Shown: positions 33,240-42,439, counted from the first letter of the stretch. The stretch is DNA of 64,000 nucleotides from Streptomyces sp. NBRC 109706 (GCF_000974485.1 NZ_BBOM01000010.1:434001-498000); one strand, 5' to 3'. Notes: generated from the sequence alone by a model not told the origin. Program-made: numbers and translations.

Positions 33240-34439
33240 TCAGCGGAAGGCGTCGAGGTCGGTGAGGGCCTTGCCCAGGATCAGTTGGTGCATTTCGCTG
33301 GTGCCCTCGTAGGTGAGGACCGACTCCAGGTTCGCCATATGACGCATCACCGGGTACTCCAGCGAGATCCCGTTGGCGCCCAGGATCGTCCTGGCCTCCC
33401 GGCAGATCGCCAGCGCTTCGCGGACGTTGTTCAGCTTGCCGAAGCTGACCTGTTCGGGGAGCAGCCGGCCCGCGTCCATCCGGCGGCCCAGGTGCAGCGC
33501 GAGGAGCAGGCCCTTGTGCAGTTCGAGCACCATGTCGGCGAGCTTGGCCTGGGTCAGTTGGAAACCGCCGATGGGGCGGCCGAACTGCTCGCGGGTGCGC
33601 GCGTACTCCAGCGCCGTCTCCACACAGGAGCGGGCCGCGCCCAGCGCGCCCCAGACGATGCCGTAGCGGGCGTGCGCCAGACAGCCGAGCGGGGCGCGCA
33701 GCCCGCGCGCCCCGGGCAGCGCGGCGTCCGCCGGCAGCCGGACCCCGTCCAGCACCAGTTCGCTGGTGACCGAGGCACGCAGCGACGCCTTGTGCCGGAT
33801 GTCGTGGGCGGTGAAGCCCGGCCGGTCGGTCGGCACCACAAAACCCTGGATGCCGTCCTCCGTCCTGGCCCAGACCACCGCGACCTCCGCCAGCGAGCCG
33901 TTGGTGATCCACATCTTGCGGCCCGTCAGCACCCAGTCGTCGCCGTCCCACTCGGCCCTGGTGCGCATCCCGGCCGGGTCGGAGCCGTGGTCGGGCTCGG
34001 TCAGCGCGAAGCAGCCGATGGCCTCCCCGGTGGCCATCCTCGGCAGCCAGCGCCGGCGCTGCTCCTCGGAGCCGAACCGGTGGATCGCGTACATGGCCAG
34101 GGAGCCCTGCACCGAGACCAGGGACCTGATGCCCGAGTCCGCCGCCTCCAACTCCAGGCAGACCAGGCCGTACTGGACCGCGGAGGCGCCGGCGCAGCCA
34201 TAGCCGTCCAGCGTCATGCCCAGCGCGCCGAGCGCCCCCAACTCGCGTGCCAGGCCCCGGGGATCGTCGGGCGCCCCGCGTTCGAACCACTCGGCCACCC
34301 GGGGTGTCACCCGCTCGGCGGCCCAGCGCCTGACGGTGTCCCGCATCGCGAGATCGTCGGGCGCGAGCAGTTCGTCGAGCCCCAACGGGTCGGCGGGGTC
34401 GAACGCGACGGGTGGCGGGGACGGTTGGTCGTTCGGCAT
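33240..34439 (-). CDS. Acyl-CoA dehydrogenase, glutaryl-CoA dehydrogenase-like
   Basis: The 399-residue flavoenzyme has the acyl-CoA dehydrogenase marks IGCFALTEPDHGSDP and KMWITNGSLAEVAVVWAR. The catalytic Glu is in TYEGTSEMHQLILGKALT near residue 381, as in glutaryl-CoA dehydrogenase, and AADSGIRSLVSVQGSLAMYAI also fits that branch. It would oxidise and possibly decarboxylate glutaryl-CoA from lysine or tryptophan breakdown in the cytosol, but other short-chain acyl-CoAs are possible. The ATG at 34439 lies 47 bases after an MFS exporter gene, so the two are probably co-transcribed; their functional link is unclear. Confidence 0.87.
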   Translation of the reverse strand: MPNDQPSPPPVAFDPADPLGLDELLAPDDLAMRDTVRRWAAERVTPRVAEWFERGAPDDPRGLARELGALGALGMTLDGYGCAGASAVQYGLVCLELEAADSGIRSLVSVQGSLAMYAIHRFGSEEQRRRWLPRMATGEAIGCFALTEPDHGSDPAGMRTRAEWDGDDWVLTGRKMWITNGSLAEVAVVWARTEDGIQGFVVPTDRPGFTAHDIRHKASLRASVTSELVLDGVRLPADAALPGARGLRAPLGCLAHARYGIVWGALGAARSCVETALEYARTREQFGRPIGGFQLTQAKLADMVLELHKGLLLALHLGRRMDAGRLLPEQVSFGKLNNVREALAICREARTILGANGISLEYPVMRHMANLESVLTYEGTSEMHQLILGKALTDLDAFR

Positions 34440-34486
34440 CTTCGGCTGCGGCCCTTCGCTGCGGGTGGAGGCGAGCGCCGCCGACG

Positions 34487-36067
34487 TTACGGGCGGGTAA
34501 CCCGAGTCGGCAAGGGCCCGCCGCCGGCCGCGTCGGCGTCGTCCGCCGCCCCCGCCGGCGACCGGGGCAGCCGGAGTGCCGCGAGCGCGCCGACCAGCAG
34601 CAGCGCGGCGCTGGTCAGCAGCGTCATCCGCATTCCGTGCACAAAGGCGTCCCTGGCCGAGGCGCGCAACGCCTCGGCGACCGGGCCCTCCAGCCGGTCG
34701 GCCACCCCCAGCGCCTCGCCCAACGAGTGCCCCGCGGCCTCCGCATCGGCCGGGGCGACCCCGTCGACGCTGCGGACCGCCGGGCCGTAGAGCGCGTTCA
34801 TCACGCTGCCCAGCAGCGCTATCCCGATCCCGGCGCCGAACTGGTAGGCGGTCTCGCCGACGGCCGCCGCCTCTCCCGCCTGGACCGCCGGGGCGTCGCT
34901 GAGCAGGGACTCGTAGGAGCCGAAGAGGGTGGTCTCCAGGCCGAAGCCGAGCAGCACGAAGCCGACGCCGAGCAGCAGCGGCCGGTCCGTGTCGTCCAGT
35001 CCGGTCAGCAGGAACACGGCGAGCGCGGTCAGCGCGAAGCCGCCGGCGACCATGGCCCGTGGCCCCAGCCACAGCAGCATCCGGGAGCCGAGCAGCCCGG
35101 CGGCGATGGCCGCCAGGCTCAGCGGCAGCAGCCGCAGGCCGGTCTGGAGCGGGGAGAGGCCGAGGACCAGCTGCAGGTACTGCGCGGCCACCAGGGCCAG
35201 GCCGACCAGCGCCAGCACCGTCAGCACCACACAGCCGACCGAGGCGCCGAACGCGGGCCTGGCGAACGCGGACAGGTCCAACAGCGGGCGTTCCGCGGCC
35301 CGTTGCCGCCGTACGAAGGTCACCAGGAGCGCGGCGCCGAGCGCGGCGGCCAGCAGCGTGCCGGGCGTCACGAGGTCCCCGCCGCCGGCCCGCTTGACGG
35401 CCAGGATCGCGGAGAAGAGACCGGTGGCGGCGAGCAGCGCGCCCGTCACGTCGAAGGGGCCCGAACCGTCCCCGGTGGACTCGGGCACCAGCAGTCGGGC
35501 CACCGGCAGGCAGACGGCCATCAGCGGAACGTTGACCAGGAAGACCGAGCCCCACCAGAAGTGTTCGAGGAGCAGCCCGCCGAGGAGCGGGCCGATCGCC
35601 GCGCCCACCGCCGCGACCGCGCTCCAGATCCCGATGGCCAGCGCCCGCTCCCGCCGATCGGGGAAGACCTGCCGCAGGATGGAGAGCGTGGCCGGCATGA
35701 TCATGGCCCCGCCGGCGCCGAGCAGCGCGCGGGCCACGATCAACGCGAGGGGTCCTCCGGCGAACGCGGCGAAGGCGGAGGCCAGTCCGAAGCAGGCGCA
35801 GCCGAGCAGCAGCACCCGGCGACGGCCGATCCGGTCGCCCAGGGAGCCGAAGAGGATCAGCAGCGAGGCGCAGACCAACGGATAGGCGTCGACGATCCAC
35901 AGCAGTTGGACGCCGTCGGGCCGCAGATCCTCGCTGACCGCGGGCACCGCCACATGCAGCACCGTGGCGTCGACGGCGACCAGGAACAGGCTGACGCACA
36001 GCACCACCAGGACCGTCCAGCGGTTCCGCTCGGTGGCGGGGGATGCGGGCTGGGGAACCCCGGACAT
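34487..36067 (-). CDS. MFS exporter of the DHA2 (EmrB/QacA) type
   Basis: The 526-residue protein has about 14 transmembrane helices. The opening RWTVLVVLCVSLFLVAVDAT, motif A-like LFGSLGDRIGRRR and motif C-like WSAVAAVGAAIGPLLGG are those of drug:H+ antiporters. I chose the ATG at 36067 behind GAGGGG; an in-frame start 39 bases upstream has no site. The acyl-CoA dehydrogenase gene follows in the same direction. No regulator gene adjoins it. Confidence 0.9.
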   Translation of the reverse strand: MSGVPQPASPATERNRWTVLVVLCVSLFLVAVDATVLHVAVPAVSEDLRPDGVQLLWIVDAYPLVCASLLILFGSLGDRIGRRRVLLLGCACFGLASAFAAFAGGPLALIVARALLGAGGAMIMPATLSILRQVFPDRRERALAIGIWSAVAAVGAAIGPLLGGLLLEHFWWGSVFLVNVPLMAVCLPVARLLVPESTGDGSGPFDVTGALLAATGLFSAILAVKRAGGGDLVTPGTLLAAALGAALLVTFVRRQRAAERPLLDLSAFARPAFGASVGCVVLTVLALVGLALVAAQYLQLVLGLSPLQTGLRLLPLSLAAIAAGLLGSRMLLWLGPRAMVAGGFALTALAVFLLTGLDDTDRPLLLGVGFVLLGFGLETTLFGSYESLLSDAPAVQAGEAAAVGETAYQFGAGIGIALLGSVMNALYGPAVRSVDGVAPADAEAAGHSLGEALGVADRLEGPVAEALRASARDAFVHGMRMTLLTSAALLLVGALAALRLPRSPAGAADDADAAGGGPLPTRVTRP

Positions 36068-36413
36068 CCACGCCCCTCCCGTCTCATCCGTCGCGCGGCG
36101 ACACACCCCTCACGGCCACGGGGGAACCCCGACGTCGCGCGGGCGCGGGCGTGGTGCGGAGGGCAGACGGGGGGACAGCCTACGGCAGGCACCGCCGGCC
36201 ACCCGAGGGCGCCGGTCCCGTTCACCGTTCGACCCCCGGGAAAAGCAGATGAACGGACTCCGGAAAAGCCGGATGACGGCTTATCCGATGACGCGGGAAT
36301 TCGTAAACCGGGGAGAAAGTCGGAGGCTTGCTCGGTCCCGATCACATCACATCGCCATTACGAAGGCGGGCCACGGGAGGAAGCCAGGTATCACTGGCGG
36401 TAATCTTGCGAGA
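36068..36413. other. Divergent gap, MFS exporter and PAP2 phosphatase
   Basis: The 346 bases hold no gene. The right end (36401-36406, TAATCT) may be the -10 of a leaderless PAP2 transcript. Otherwise nothing recognisable. Confidence 0.45.
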
Positions 36414-37364
36414 GTGCGCATCGACCGATTCTTCGCCCGCCTCGAACAGGAGGCACGCCCGCCGGACGTGCCGCCCCCTGTTATGAGCCCCACGCGCCTG
36501 GGCGTGCTGTGGCTCACCGCGAGCATCTACGCGGCCATCGTGGCGGCGGTCTGCACCACCTCCTGGCTGGTCCGGCTGGACTGGCAGGTCATGCTCTTCC
36601 GGCCCTACAAGCAGTGGCCCGAGATGCACGCCTTCCTCGACTACTTCGTGGTGCTGGGCCAGCGCGGCCCCACCGCGGTGCTGATCGCGGCCTGGCTGGG
36701 CTGGCGCTGCTGGCGGCAGCGAACGCTGCGCCCGCTGCTGGTGATGGCCACCGCGCTGCTGCTGCTCAATCTCTCGGTGGGCGCGGCCAAGCTGGGCATG
36801 GGCCGGGAGGGCCCGCACTACGCGACCTCCATCGGCTCCAACGAGATGTGGCTGACCGGGGATATATTTCCCTCCGGTCACACCGCCAACGCCGTGGTGA
36901 CCTGGGGCATTCTCGCCTATCTGGCCACCACCCCGACCGCCCGCAGGACCCTCTCGGTGATCGCCTCCGTCTTCGCGCTCGGCGTCGGCGGCACCACCGT
37001 CTACCTGGGCACCCACTGGGTGAGCGACGTACTGCTCGGCTGGGCGGCCGGTCTGCTGATCCTGCTGGCGCTGCCCTGGTGCGAGCCGCTGATCATCAAG
37101 GCCGACGCCACCCTGCTGCGGTACTGGGACGGGCTGCGCCGCGCCCGGCCGAAGCCGACGGGGCTGCCCACCTTCGAGGTGCGCCCGACCGTGCTGAGCG
37201 CCGCGCCGCGCGGGGACGAGGAGCCTCGGCCGCGCGTCGAACCGGCGGTCGCCGGTCGGCCGGGCGCCGGGCGGCCGGCCAAGGTGGGGCTGCGCGCCCC
37301 GGGCGCCACCCGGCCGCATCCCGCGCATCCGGAGCAGCCGGTCGGCCCGGCCAGCCGGCGCTGA
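36414..37364 (+). CDS. PAP2-family membrane phosphatase
   Basis: The 316-residue protein has about six transmembrane helices (ending near 230) and a Pro/Arg-rich cytoplasmic tail. The acid phosphatase motifs are KLGMGREGP, FPSGHTAN and YLGTHWVSDVLLGW. Such enzymes dephosphorylate lipid phosphates, for example undecaprenyl diphosphate or phosphatidate, on the outer face of the membrane. The GTG at 36414 (VRIDRFFARLE) has no ribosome site, but TAATCT lies eight bases upstream, so the transcript could be leaderless. Longer upstream frames lack any family similarity. Confidence 0.85.
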   Translation: MRIDRFFARLEQEARPPDVPPPVMSPTRLGVLWLTASIYAAIVAAVCTTSWLVRLDWQVMLFRPYKQWPEMHAFLDYFVVLGQRGPTAVLIAAWLGWRCWRQRTLRPLLVMATALLLLNLSVGAAKLGMGREGPHYATSIGSNEMWLTGDIFPSGHTANAVVTWGILAYLATTPTARRTLSVIASVFALGVGGTTVYLGTHWVSDVLLGWAAGLLILLALPWCEPLIIKADATLLRYWDGLRRARPKPTGLPTFEVRPTVLSAAPRGDEEPRPRVEPAVAGRPGAGRPAKVGLRAPGATRPHPAHPEQPVGPASRR

Positions 37365-37397
37365 GCCGGCCGGGGCGAGGCGTTCGGGCGTCGGGGC

Positions 37398-37613
37398 TCA
37401 GCCGCGCCAGCAGCGCACCACCGAGCCGTCCTGGACGGCGAAGTTGATCCGGCCCGGCATGAACTCCATGGTCACCATCGCGTCGGGGGCCAGCCGCCGG
37501 ACCGTGCGCCAGCCCCGCCCTCTGGCACGTTCCTCGGCCTGGTCGGCACCCAGGCCCACATAGGCATCGGGCTCGTCGTCGGGGGACCTGGGCGGCTTCG
37601 GAAGGGATGGCAT
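37398..37613 (-). CDS. Small I78-family peptidase inhibitor-like protein
   Basis: The 71-residue protein matches the potato-inhibitor-like I78 family: YVGLGADQAEERARGRGW, then VTMEFMPGRINFAVQDG and the C-terminal VVRCWRG. Family members inhibit serine proteases. There is no signal peptide, so it seems to stay inside the cell unless another start is used. It is convergent with the PAP2 gene. I chose the ATG at 37613. Two secreted serine proteases lie about 7 kb away, but a link is only a guess. Confidence 0.75.
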   Translation of the reverse strand: MPSLPKPPRSPDDEPDAYVGLGADQAEERARGRGWRTVRRLAPDAMVTMEFMPGRINFAVQDGSVVRCWRG

Positions 37614-38010
37614 GGGCACACCGTACGGCCTGCCCGCCACCACCCGGAAGTCCCACGGGGATCGGCGAACTGTCACGCTTGTGTCACAGCCGCCCGCCCT
37701 TTCGTCCCTTCAGGGGAACGATCCGTCGGGCTTTTGACCGGCCGTCGGGAATTACCGGTGACGCCGCCTCGGCGGGTTATCGGTCCGCTTTTCCGACGAC
37801 CCGAAGGACGGTATTCAGGACACGCGGAATTCACGCCCCAGGTGAACCTCGGTGAACGCCGGGTTTATGTCGGCGGTGCGGGAGGCGCCCCCGGGGCCGG
37901 CGGGGCGATCCCGCGGATTCACCACAGCCGCGTGACCCGGGCGCGTCTCGGGCCGTTGTGCACGGGGCACCCGCCGTGACGGCGGGGAGAACCCGAACCG
38001 AGGAGCGACC
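37614..38010. other. Divergent gap without a gene
   Basis: The 397 bases separate the I78 inhibitor gene from the hypothetical at 38011. The stretch has several GGAAT/GGAAC words that recall ECF sigma -35 elements, but no -10 partner at the right distance was found. Confidence 0.45.
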
Positions 38011-38793
38011 GTGTCCCCCTTGCTCGACGTCAGCGACGACGTACGCGCCGAGATCGGCGACGAAGAAGCCGAACGGCTGCTCGCCGGCGAGAACGCCCCG
38101 GGCGCCTACGACTGCACCTCCTGCCGCACCCCCGGCAACACCTCCCAGGAACGCACCAGCACCGTGCTGTTCGTCGGCGGCGAGACCGCCGTGCTGGCCT
38201 TCGCGCACGCCTCCTGCATCCCCTCCCAGGTGGTCTCCGTCTCGGAGGAGCAGCTGCGCGGCGCCGTGCGCTCCATCACCGGCGAGACCCAGCCCGGGCA
38301 GAGCGGCGAGGCCACCCGTGGACAGGCCGTGCTCGGCGTCACCTGCGGCCAGATCCTGATCGACGACGAACTCTTCCCGGCGATCGTCGTGGAGCCGACC
38401 GAGCCGATCGTCCGGCCCGGCTCCCAGGGCCCGGGCGACGACTTCCTGCCGCTGCTGATCGAGGGCGGCTTCATGCCGGTGTCGGATGTCGCCAGGGCAC
38501 CGAGCATGCTGGGCGGCTGGTCCGTGCTGCTGGCCATGGGCAAGCTGCACGCGGTGCTGCAGAACGATCCGGCGGGCGGTGACGCCAGCGCCTGGTGGCA
38601 GGCGCACGAGCCGCTGTCGGTCACCGACGGCTGGCGGGCCAGCGCCAACCAGCGCCATACGGTGTTCGTCTACGCGGCGCCGGCGGGCACCATCGGGCAG
38701 CAGCCGCGCGAGGACCTGCTGCGGGAGGCGCTGGAGAAGGCGGCGGCCGGCGGGCTGCTGGTGGCCGCGGCGATGCCGCTGGCCGGCACCTGA
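38011..38793 (+). CDS. Conserved cytoplasmic protein of unknown function
   Basis: The 260-residue acidic protein has a CTSC motif near residues 35-38 and another Cys-containing segment (HASCIPSQVV), with no signal peptide or membrane helix. The C-terminal part contains WWQAHEPLSVTDGWRAS. I recall similar proteins at this chromosomal position in Streptomyces, but know no function. The start is the GTG at 38011 behind AGGAG. A perfect 16-bp terminator follows. Confidence 0.8.
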   Translation: MSPLLDVSDDVRAEIGDEEAERLLAGENAPGAYDCTSCRTPGNTSQERTSTVLFVGGETAVLAFAHASCIPSQVVSVSEEQLRGAVRSITGETQPGQSGEATRGQAVLGVTCGQILIDDELFPAIVVEPTEPIVRPGSQGPGDDFLPLLIEGGFMPVSDVARAPSMLGGWSVLLAMGKLHAVLQNDPAGGDASAWWQAHEPLSVTDGWRASANQRHTVFVYAAPAGTIGQQPREDLLREALEKAAAGGLLVAAAMPLAGT

Positions 38794-38806
38794 CGGGCCA
38801 GCCGCG

Positions 38807-38842
38807 GGGCCCCCGGCGCCCCCGGTGGGGCGCCGGGGGCCC
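38807..38842 (+). terminator. 16-bp hairpin terminator
   Basis: Arms 38807-38822 and 38827-38842 pair perfectly around a 4-base loop, 13 bases after the stop of the hypothetical gene. Confidence 0.85.
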
Positions 38843-38916
38843 GGGCGTTCCTGAGGCGATCGGGTTCCCGGCGGGACGGGGCCGCATCCGGCGCCCCGGC
38901 CGGTCGTTGGTTGGGC

Positions 38917-39237
38917 GTGCACCCTTATGAGCCCCAGCGATCCGCGCAGTCCCTCCGTCCCGCGTCCGCCGCCATCCCCGGGATGCGGGCCCCCTACGAA
39001 CGGGCGGGCGGTGGTTCGCCCACGCCGATCTACGACGCGCTGTGCGCCGAGTACCGCCGGCTGTTCCGGGCGCTGCCCGGCGACCGCAGCGGCGAGGAGG
39101 AGCTGGGGTTCGTCGGGTTCAACACCATCAGGGGCGTGGGGCTGAGCAGTTGGCGGCAGCTGGACTACCGGTCGCTGCCCGCCACCCGGGCCGAACTGCC
39201 CGCCGGCTCGCCGGCCGAGCCGCACAACGAGCGCTGA
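38917..39237 (+). CDS. Small conserved hypothetical protein
   Basis: The product is about 106 residues if it starts at the GTG at 38917. The core MRAPYERAGGGSPTPIYDALCAEYRRLFRALPGDRSGEEELGF (shown here in pieces: YDALCAEYRRLFRALPGD) is coding-like and recalls small proteins at this place in Streptomyces genomes. An ATG at 38983 begins right at that core. No ribosome site distinguishes the starts. The gene is convergent with der. Confidence 0.6.
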   Translation: MHPYEPQRSAQSLRPASAAIPGMRAPYERAGGGSPTPIYDALCAEYRRLFRALPGDRSGEEELGFVGFNTIRGVGLSSWRQLDYRSLPATRAELPAGSPAEPHNER

Positions 39238-39256
39238 CCGGCCGGCGAGCCCGACG

Positions 39257-40747
39257 TCACTTGTTCCGGCCGCGCTTCTCCCGTACCCGCACCGACAGTT
39301 GGATGGGCGTCCCCTCGAAGCCGAACTCCTCGCGCAGCCGCCGCTCGATGAAGCGGCGGTAGCTCGCCTCCAGGAAGCCGGAGGCGAAGAGCACAAACCG
39401 GGGCGGACGGGTGCCGGCCTGGGTGCCGAAGAGGATCCTGGGCTGCTTTCCGCCGCGCACCGGGTGCGGGTTGGCGGCCACCAGCTCGCCCAGGAAGCCG
39501 TTGAGGCGCCCGGTGGGCACCCGGCTCTCCCAGCTGGCCAGCGCCGTCTCCACCGCCGGGACCAGCTTCTCCATATGCCGCCCGGTGCGCGCCGAGATGT
39601 TGACCCGGGGCGCCCAGCGCACCCGGACCAGCTCCTGCTCGATCTCCCGCTCCAGGTAGTAGCGGCGCTCCTCGTCCAGCGTGTCCCACTTGTTGTAGGC
39701 GATCACCAGGGCGCGACCGGCGTCGACGGCCATGGTGATGATGCGGGTGTCCTGCACGCTGATCGGCTCGTTGACGTCGATCAGCACCACCGCGGCCTCG
39801 GCCTTCTCCAGGGCCGCTGCGGTGCGCAGCGAGGCGTAGTAGTCCGCGCCGCCCTGCAGGTGCACCCGGCGCCTGATGCCGGCGGTGTCGACAAAGCGCC
39901 AGGTCCGGCCGCCCAGCTCGATCAGCTCGTCGACCGGGTCCCTGGTGGTGCCGGCCTCGGCGTCCACCACCACCCGGTCCTCCCCCGCCACCTTGTTCAG
40001 CAGCGAGGACTTGCCGACGTTGGGCCGGCCGATCAGCGCGATCCGGCGGGGGCCGCCGACCAGATCGCCGAACGTCTGCTCGGGTGCCTCGGGCAGCGCG
40101 TCGAGCACCGCGTCCAGCATGTCGCCCGTGCCCCGGCCGTGCAGCGCCGACACCGGATGCGGCTCGCCCAGGCCGAGCGACCACAGATAGGCGGCCTCCG
40201 CCTCCATGTTGGGCCCGTCCACCTTGTTGGCGCAGAGCACCACCGGCTTGCCCGCCTTGCGCAGCAGCTTCACCACCGCCGCGTCGGTGTCGGTGGCGCC
40301 GACCGTGGCGTCCACCACCAGCACCACGGCGTCGGCCGCCTCGATGGCGAACTCGGCCTGGGCCGCCACGGACGCCTGGATGCCGAGCACGTCCTGCTCC
40401 CAGCCGCCGGTGTCCACCACCTTGAACCGGCGCCCGGCCCACTCGGCCTCATAGCTGACGCGGTCCCTGGTGACCCCTGGGCGGTCCTCGACGACCGCCT
40501 CACGGCGGCCCAGGATGCGGTTGACCAGCGTGGACTTGCCCACGTTGGGGCGGCCGACCACGGCCAGCACGGGCAGCGGCCCGGACGCGGCGGCGGCCAG
40601 CTCGCCCTCGATCTCCTCGGCCTCGAAGCCCTCCCGCTCGGCCAACCGCAGAAACTCGCCGTACTCGACGTCGCCGAGCGCGCCATGCCCAGCCGCCTGC
40701 CCGTCGCTCGGCCCGTCCACGGCGCCTGGGGGGTTCTGGTCGTTCAT
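39257..40747 (-). CDS. der: Ribosome-assembly GTPase Der (EngA)
   Basis: The 496-residue protein has two GTPase domains in tandem, with G1 motifs GRPNVGKST at 65-73 and GRPNVGKSS near 238. Each has NKxD-type motifs (CANKVDG, AYNKWD). A C-terminal KH-like domain ends in RVREKRGRNK. Der is needed for 50S ribosome subunit assembly. An acidic N-terminal extension of about 57 residues is usual for actinobacteria. It is the last gene of tyrA-cmk-plsC-der; a 147-bp gap with a small repeat separates it from plsC. Confidence 0.96.
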   Translation of the reverse strand: MNDQNPPGAVDGPSDGQAAGHGALGDVEYGEFLRLAEREGFEAEEIEGELAAAASGPLPVLAVVGRPNVGKSTLVNRILGRREAVVEDRPGVTRDRVSYEAEWAGRRFKVVDTGGWEQDVLGIQASVAAQAEFAIEAADAVVLVVDATVGATDTDAAVVKLLRKAGKPVVLCANKVDGPNMEAEAAYLWSLGLGEPHPVSALHGRGTGDMLDAVLDALPEAPEQTFGDLVGGPRRIALIGRPNVGKSSLLNKVAGEDRVVVDAEAGTTRDPVDELIELGGRTWRFVDTAGIRRRVHLQGGADYYASLRTAAALEKAEAAVVLIDVNEPISVQDTRIITMAVDAGRALVIAYNKWDTLDEERRYYLEREIEQELVRVRWAPRVNISARTGRHMEKLVPAVETALASWESRVPTGRLNGFLGELVAANPHPVRGGKQPRILFGTQAGTRPPRFVLFASGFLEASYRRFIERRLREEFGFEGTPIQLSVRVREKRGRNK

Positions 40748-40787
40748 GGCGTACGTCTACCTCGTCCGTCTGTCGTCCTGTGTCGCT

Positions 40788-40811
40788 GATGGTGTCGTTG
40801 ATGGTGTCGTT
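40788..40811. repeat. 12-bp tandem repeat between plsC and der
   Basis: GATGGTGTCGTT stands twice in a row, followed by a partial copy (GGTGATGGTGTT). It lies 41 to 64 bases before the der start. Probably replication slippage. Confidence 0.5.
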
Positions 40812-40894
40812 GGTGATGGTGTTGCCGAATGCTGTCGCTGGTGCTGTCACCGCCGGGCCCGTCCCGCGTTCGGGGGCGGGCCGTCCAGTGTCCC

Positions 40895-41542
40895 TCACCG
40901 GCCGGTGGCGTGCCGTGCCTCCCGCAGATGGGCCGCGAGACGCCGCTGGATGACGGTCGTCGCCTCGTCCAACGCGGCCCGTCCGCGTCTGCTTCCCCCG
41001 GGCGCGGCGACCGTGAAGGGCTCGCCGAAGACCACGTCCAGGCGACCGCGCAGCGGGGGCAGCGCGGGGACCAGCCGGCTCGCCCGCTCCGCGCCGCCCA
41101 GCACGGCCACCGGCTGTATCGGCGCCCCGGTGCGCAGGGCGAAATAGGCGACGCCGCCCCGCACCGAGGCGAAGTCGCCCTGGCCGCGCGTCCCCTCGGG
41201 GAAGACGCCCAGCACCTCGCCTTCGTCGAGCACCCGCAGGGCGCCGCGCACGGCGCCCAGGTCGATCTCGCCACGCGCCACCGAGAGCTGCCCGATGCCG
41301 CGCAGGAACGAACCCAGCGGACCGACGAACGCCTCCCGCTTCACCAGGAAGCGCACCGGGCGCGGGGAGCTGCCCAGCAGCACGGGACCGTCCACGTTGT
41401 GCGTGTGGTTGACGGCCAGGATCAGCGGGCCGGCCGGCGGCATCCGCCAGGCGCCCAGCACCCGGGGGCGCCACACGGTGTGCACCACGCCGAGCGCCAG
41501 CCGGCGCCCTGCCACGGCGCCGCGGGCGCCGGATGGGGTCAT
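40895..41542 (-). CDS. plsC: 1-acyl-glycerol-3-phosphate acyltransferase family protein
   Basis: The 215-residue protein has the acyltransferase motifs NHTHNVD (HX4D, at 46-51), GSFLRGIGQLSVARG and FPEGTRGQG near 112. It would make phosphatidic acid from lysophosphatidic acid at the membrane. The ATG at 41542 overlaps the cmk stop by four bases. In Streptomyces this gene lies between cmk and der, as here. Confidence 0.9.
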   Translation of the reverse strand: MTPSGARGAVAGRRLALGVVHTVWRPRVLGAWRMPPAGPLILAVNHTHNVDGPVLLGSSPRPVRFLVKREAFVGPLGSFLRGIGQLSVARGEIDLGAVRGALRVLDEGEVLGVFPEGTRGQGDFASVRGGVAYFALRTGAPIQPVAVLGGAERASRLVPALPPLRGRLDVVFGEPFTVAAPGGSRRGRAALDEATTVIQRRLAAHLREARHATGR

Positions 41543-42234
41543 CGTGGCTGCCGCCCCCGCTCCTCGATGAGGGTGACCACGCACTCGATGACCTGTTCAA
41601 GGGTCAGCTCGCTGGTGTCCACCTCGGTCGCGTCGTCGGCCTTGGCCAGCGGCGAGGTGGTGCGGCCCGAATCGGCCGCGTCCCGCTTGAGCAGCGCGGC
41701 CCGGGTGGCGGCCACCTCGGCGGCGGCGCCCGGCTTGCCCGCCAGCTCGGCGCTGCGCCGGGCCGCCCGCACCTCGGGGGACGCGGTCAGGAAGATCTTC
41801 ACCTCGGCGTCCGGCAGCACCGTGGTGCCGATGTCCCGGCCCTCCACCACGATGCCCTCCACCGCCTCGGCGGCGATGGAACGTTGCAGCTCGGTGATCC
41901 GGGTGCGCACCTCGGGCACCGCGCTGACCGCGCTGACCGCGCCGGTGACCTGCTTCCCCCTGATGGGCGCGGCGACATCCGTGCCGTCCACGACGATGGT
42001 GGGCGCCAGCGGGTCGGTGCCGGAGACGATGGTCGGCTTGCCGGCGGCGGCGGCCACCGCGTCGCGGTCGTCGACGTCGATCCCGGCGTTCAGCATCCAC
42101 CAGGTGATGGCCCGGTACTGGGCGCCGGTGTCCAGATAGCGCAGCCCCATGCGCGCGGCCACCGCCTTGGAGGTGCTCGACTTGCCGGTGCCGGAGGGGC
42201 CATCGATGGCGACGACGACGGGAGTTGCAGCCAC
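41539..42234 (-). CDS. cmk: Cytidylate kinase
   Basis: The product phosphorylates CMP and dCMP. The P-loop GPSGTGKSS lies at 12-20, then YLDTGAQYRAITWWML, VEGRDIGTTVLPDA and the CMP-binding Arg-rich parts. I chose the GTG at 42234 with an AGGTG site nine bases upstream, giving 231 residues; a GTG at 42246 is possible. It follows tyrA and overlaps plsC. Confidence 0.93.
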   Translation of the reverse strand: MAATPVVVAIDGPSGTGKSSTSKAVAARMGLRYLDTGAQYRAITWWMLNAGIDVDDRDAVAAAAGKPTIVSGTDPLAPTIVVDGTDVAAPIRGKQVTGAVSAVSAVPEVRTRITELQRSIAAEAVEGIVVEGRDIGTTVLPDAEVKIFLTASPEVRAARRSAELAGKPGAAAEVAATRAALLKRDAADSGRTTSPLAKADDATEVDTSELTLEQVIECVVTLIEERGRQPR

Positions 42235-42439
42235 GGCGGTGGACACCTTTCGCAGGTTCGGGACGGGACGGGAGCCTCGGGCTCCTCGGCGTGCTGGGGG
42301 CGGCTGGCCCCCGGCAGCGCGCTGGTGGAGGCGGCGCCACCCTGGATGCCTGCGCCGACCCACCCGGAGAAGGGTACCGGCCCCCGGCCGCCCGCCGACC
42401 AGCCGCCCGGGCTCTGCCGGAGGATCCGGGAGACAGGCG

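Noticed and set aside
32472..34790. Long plus-strand frame through the repeat region
   Set aside because: Pro/Arg/Thr-rich, without ribosome site, and it continues antisense through the dehydrogenase gene.
33240..36071. Fusion of the MFS exporter and the acyl-CoA dehydrogenase
   Set aside because: The dehydrogenase frame stays open upstream by chance through the MFS gene in another frame, where it has no transporter features; the exporter has its own start and stop.
37614..38010. ECF sigma promoter (GGAAT/GGAAC words)
   Set aside because: No -10 partner at the spacing used by SigR or SigE was found for any of the words.
40500..41600. One reading frame joining plsC region and der
   Set aside because: It runs out of frame with both genes and contains a slippage-like NTIND repeat; the two real genes have their own motifs and starts.
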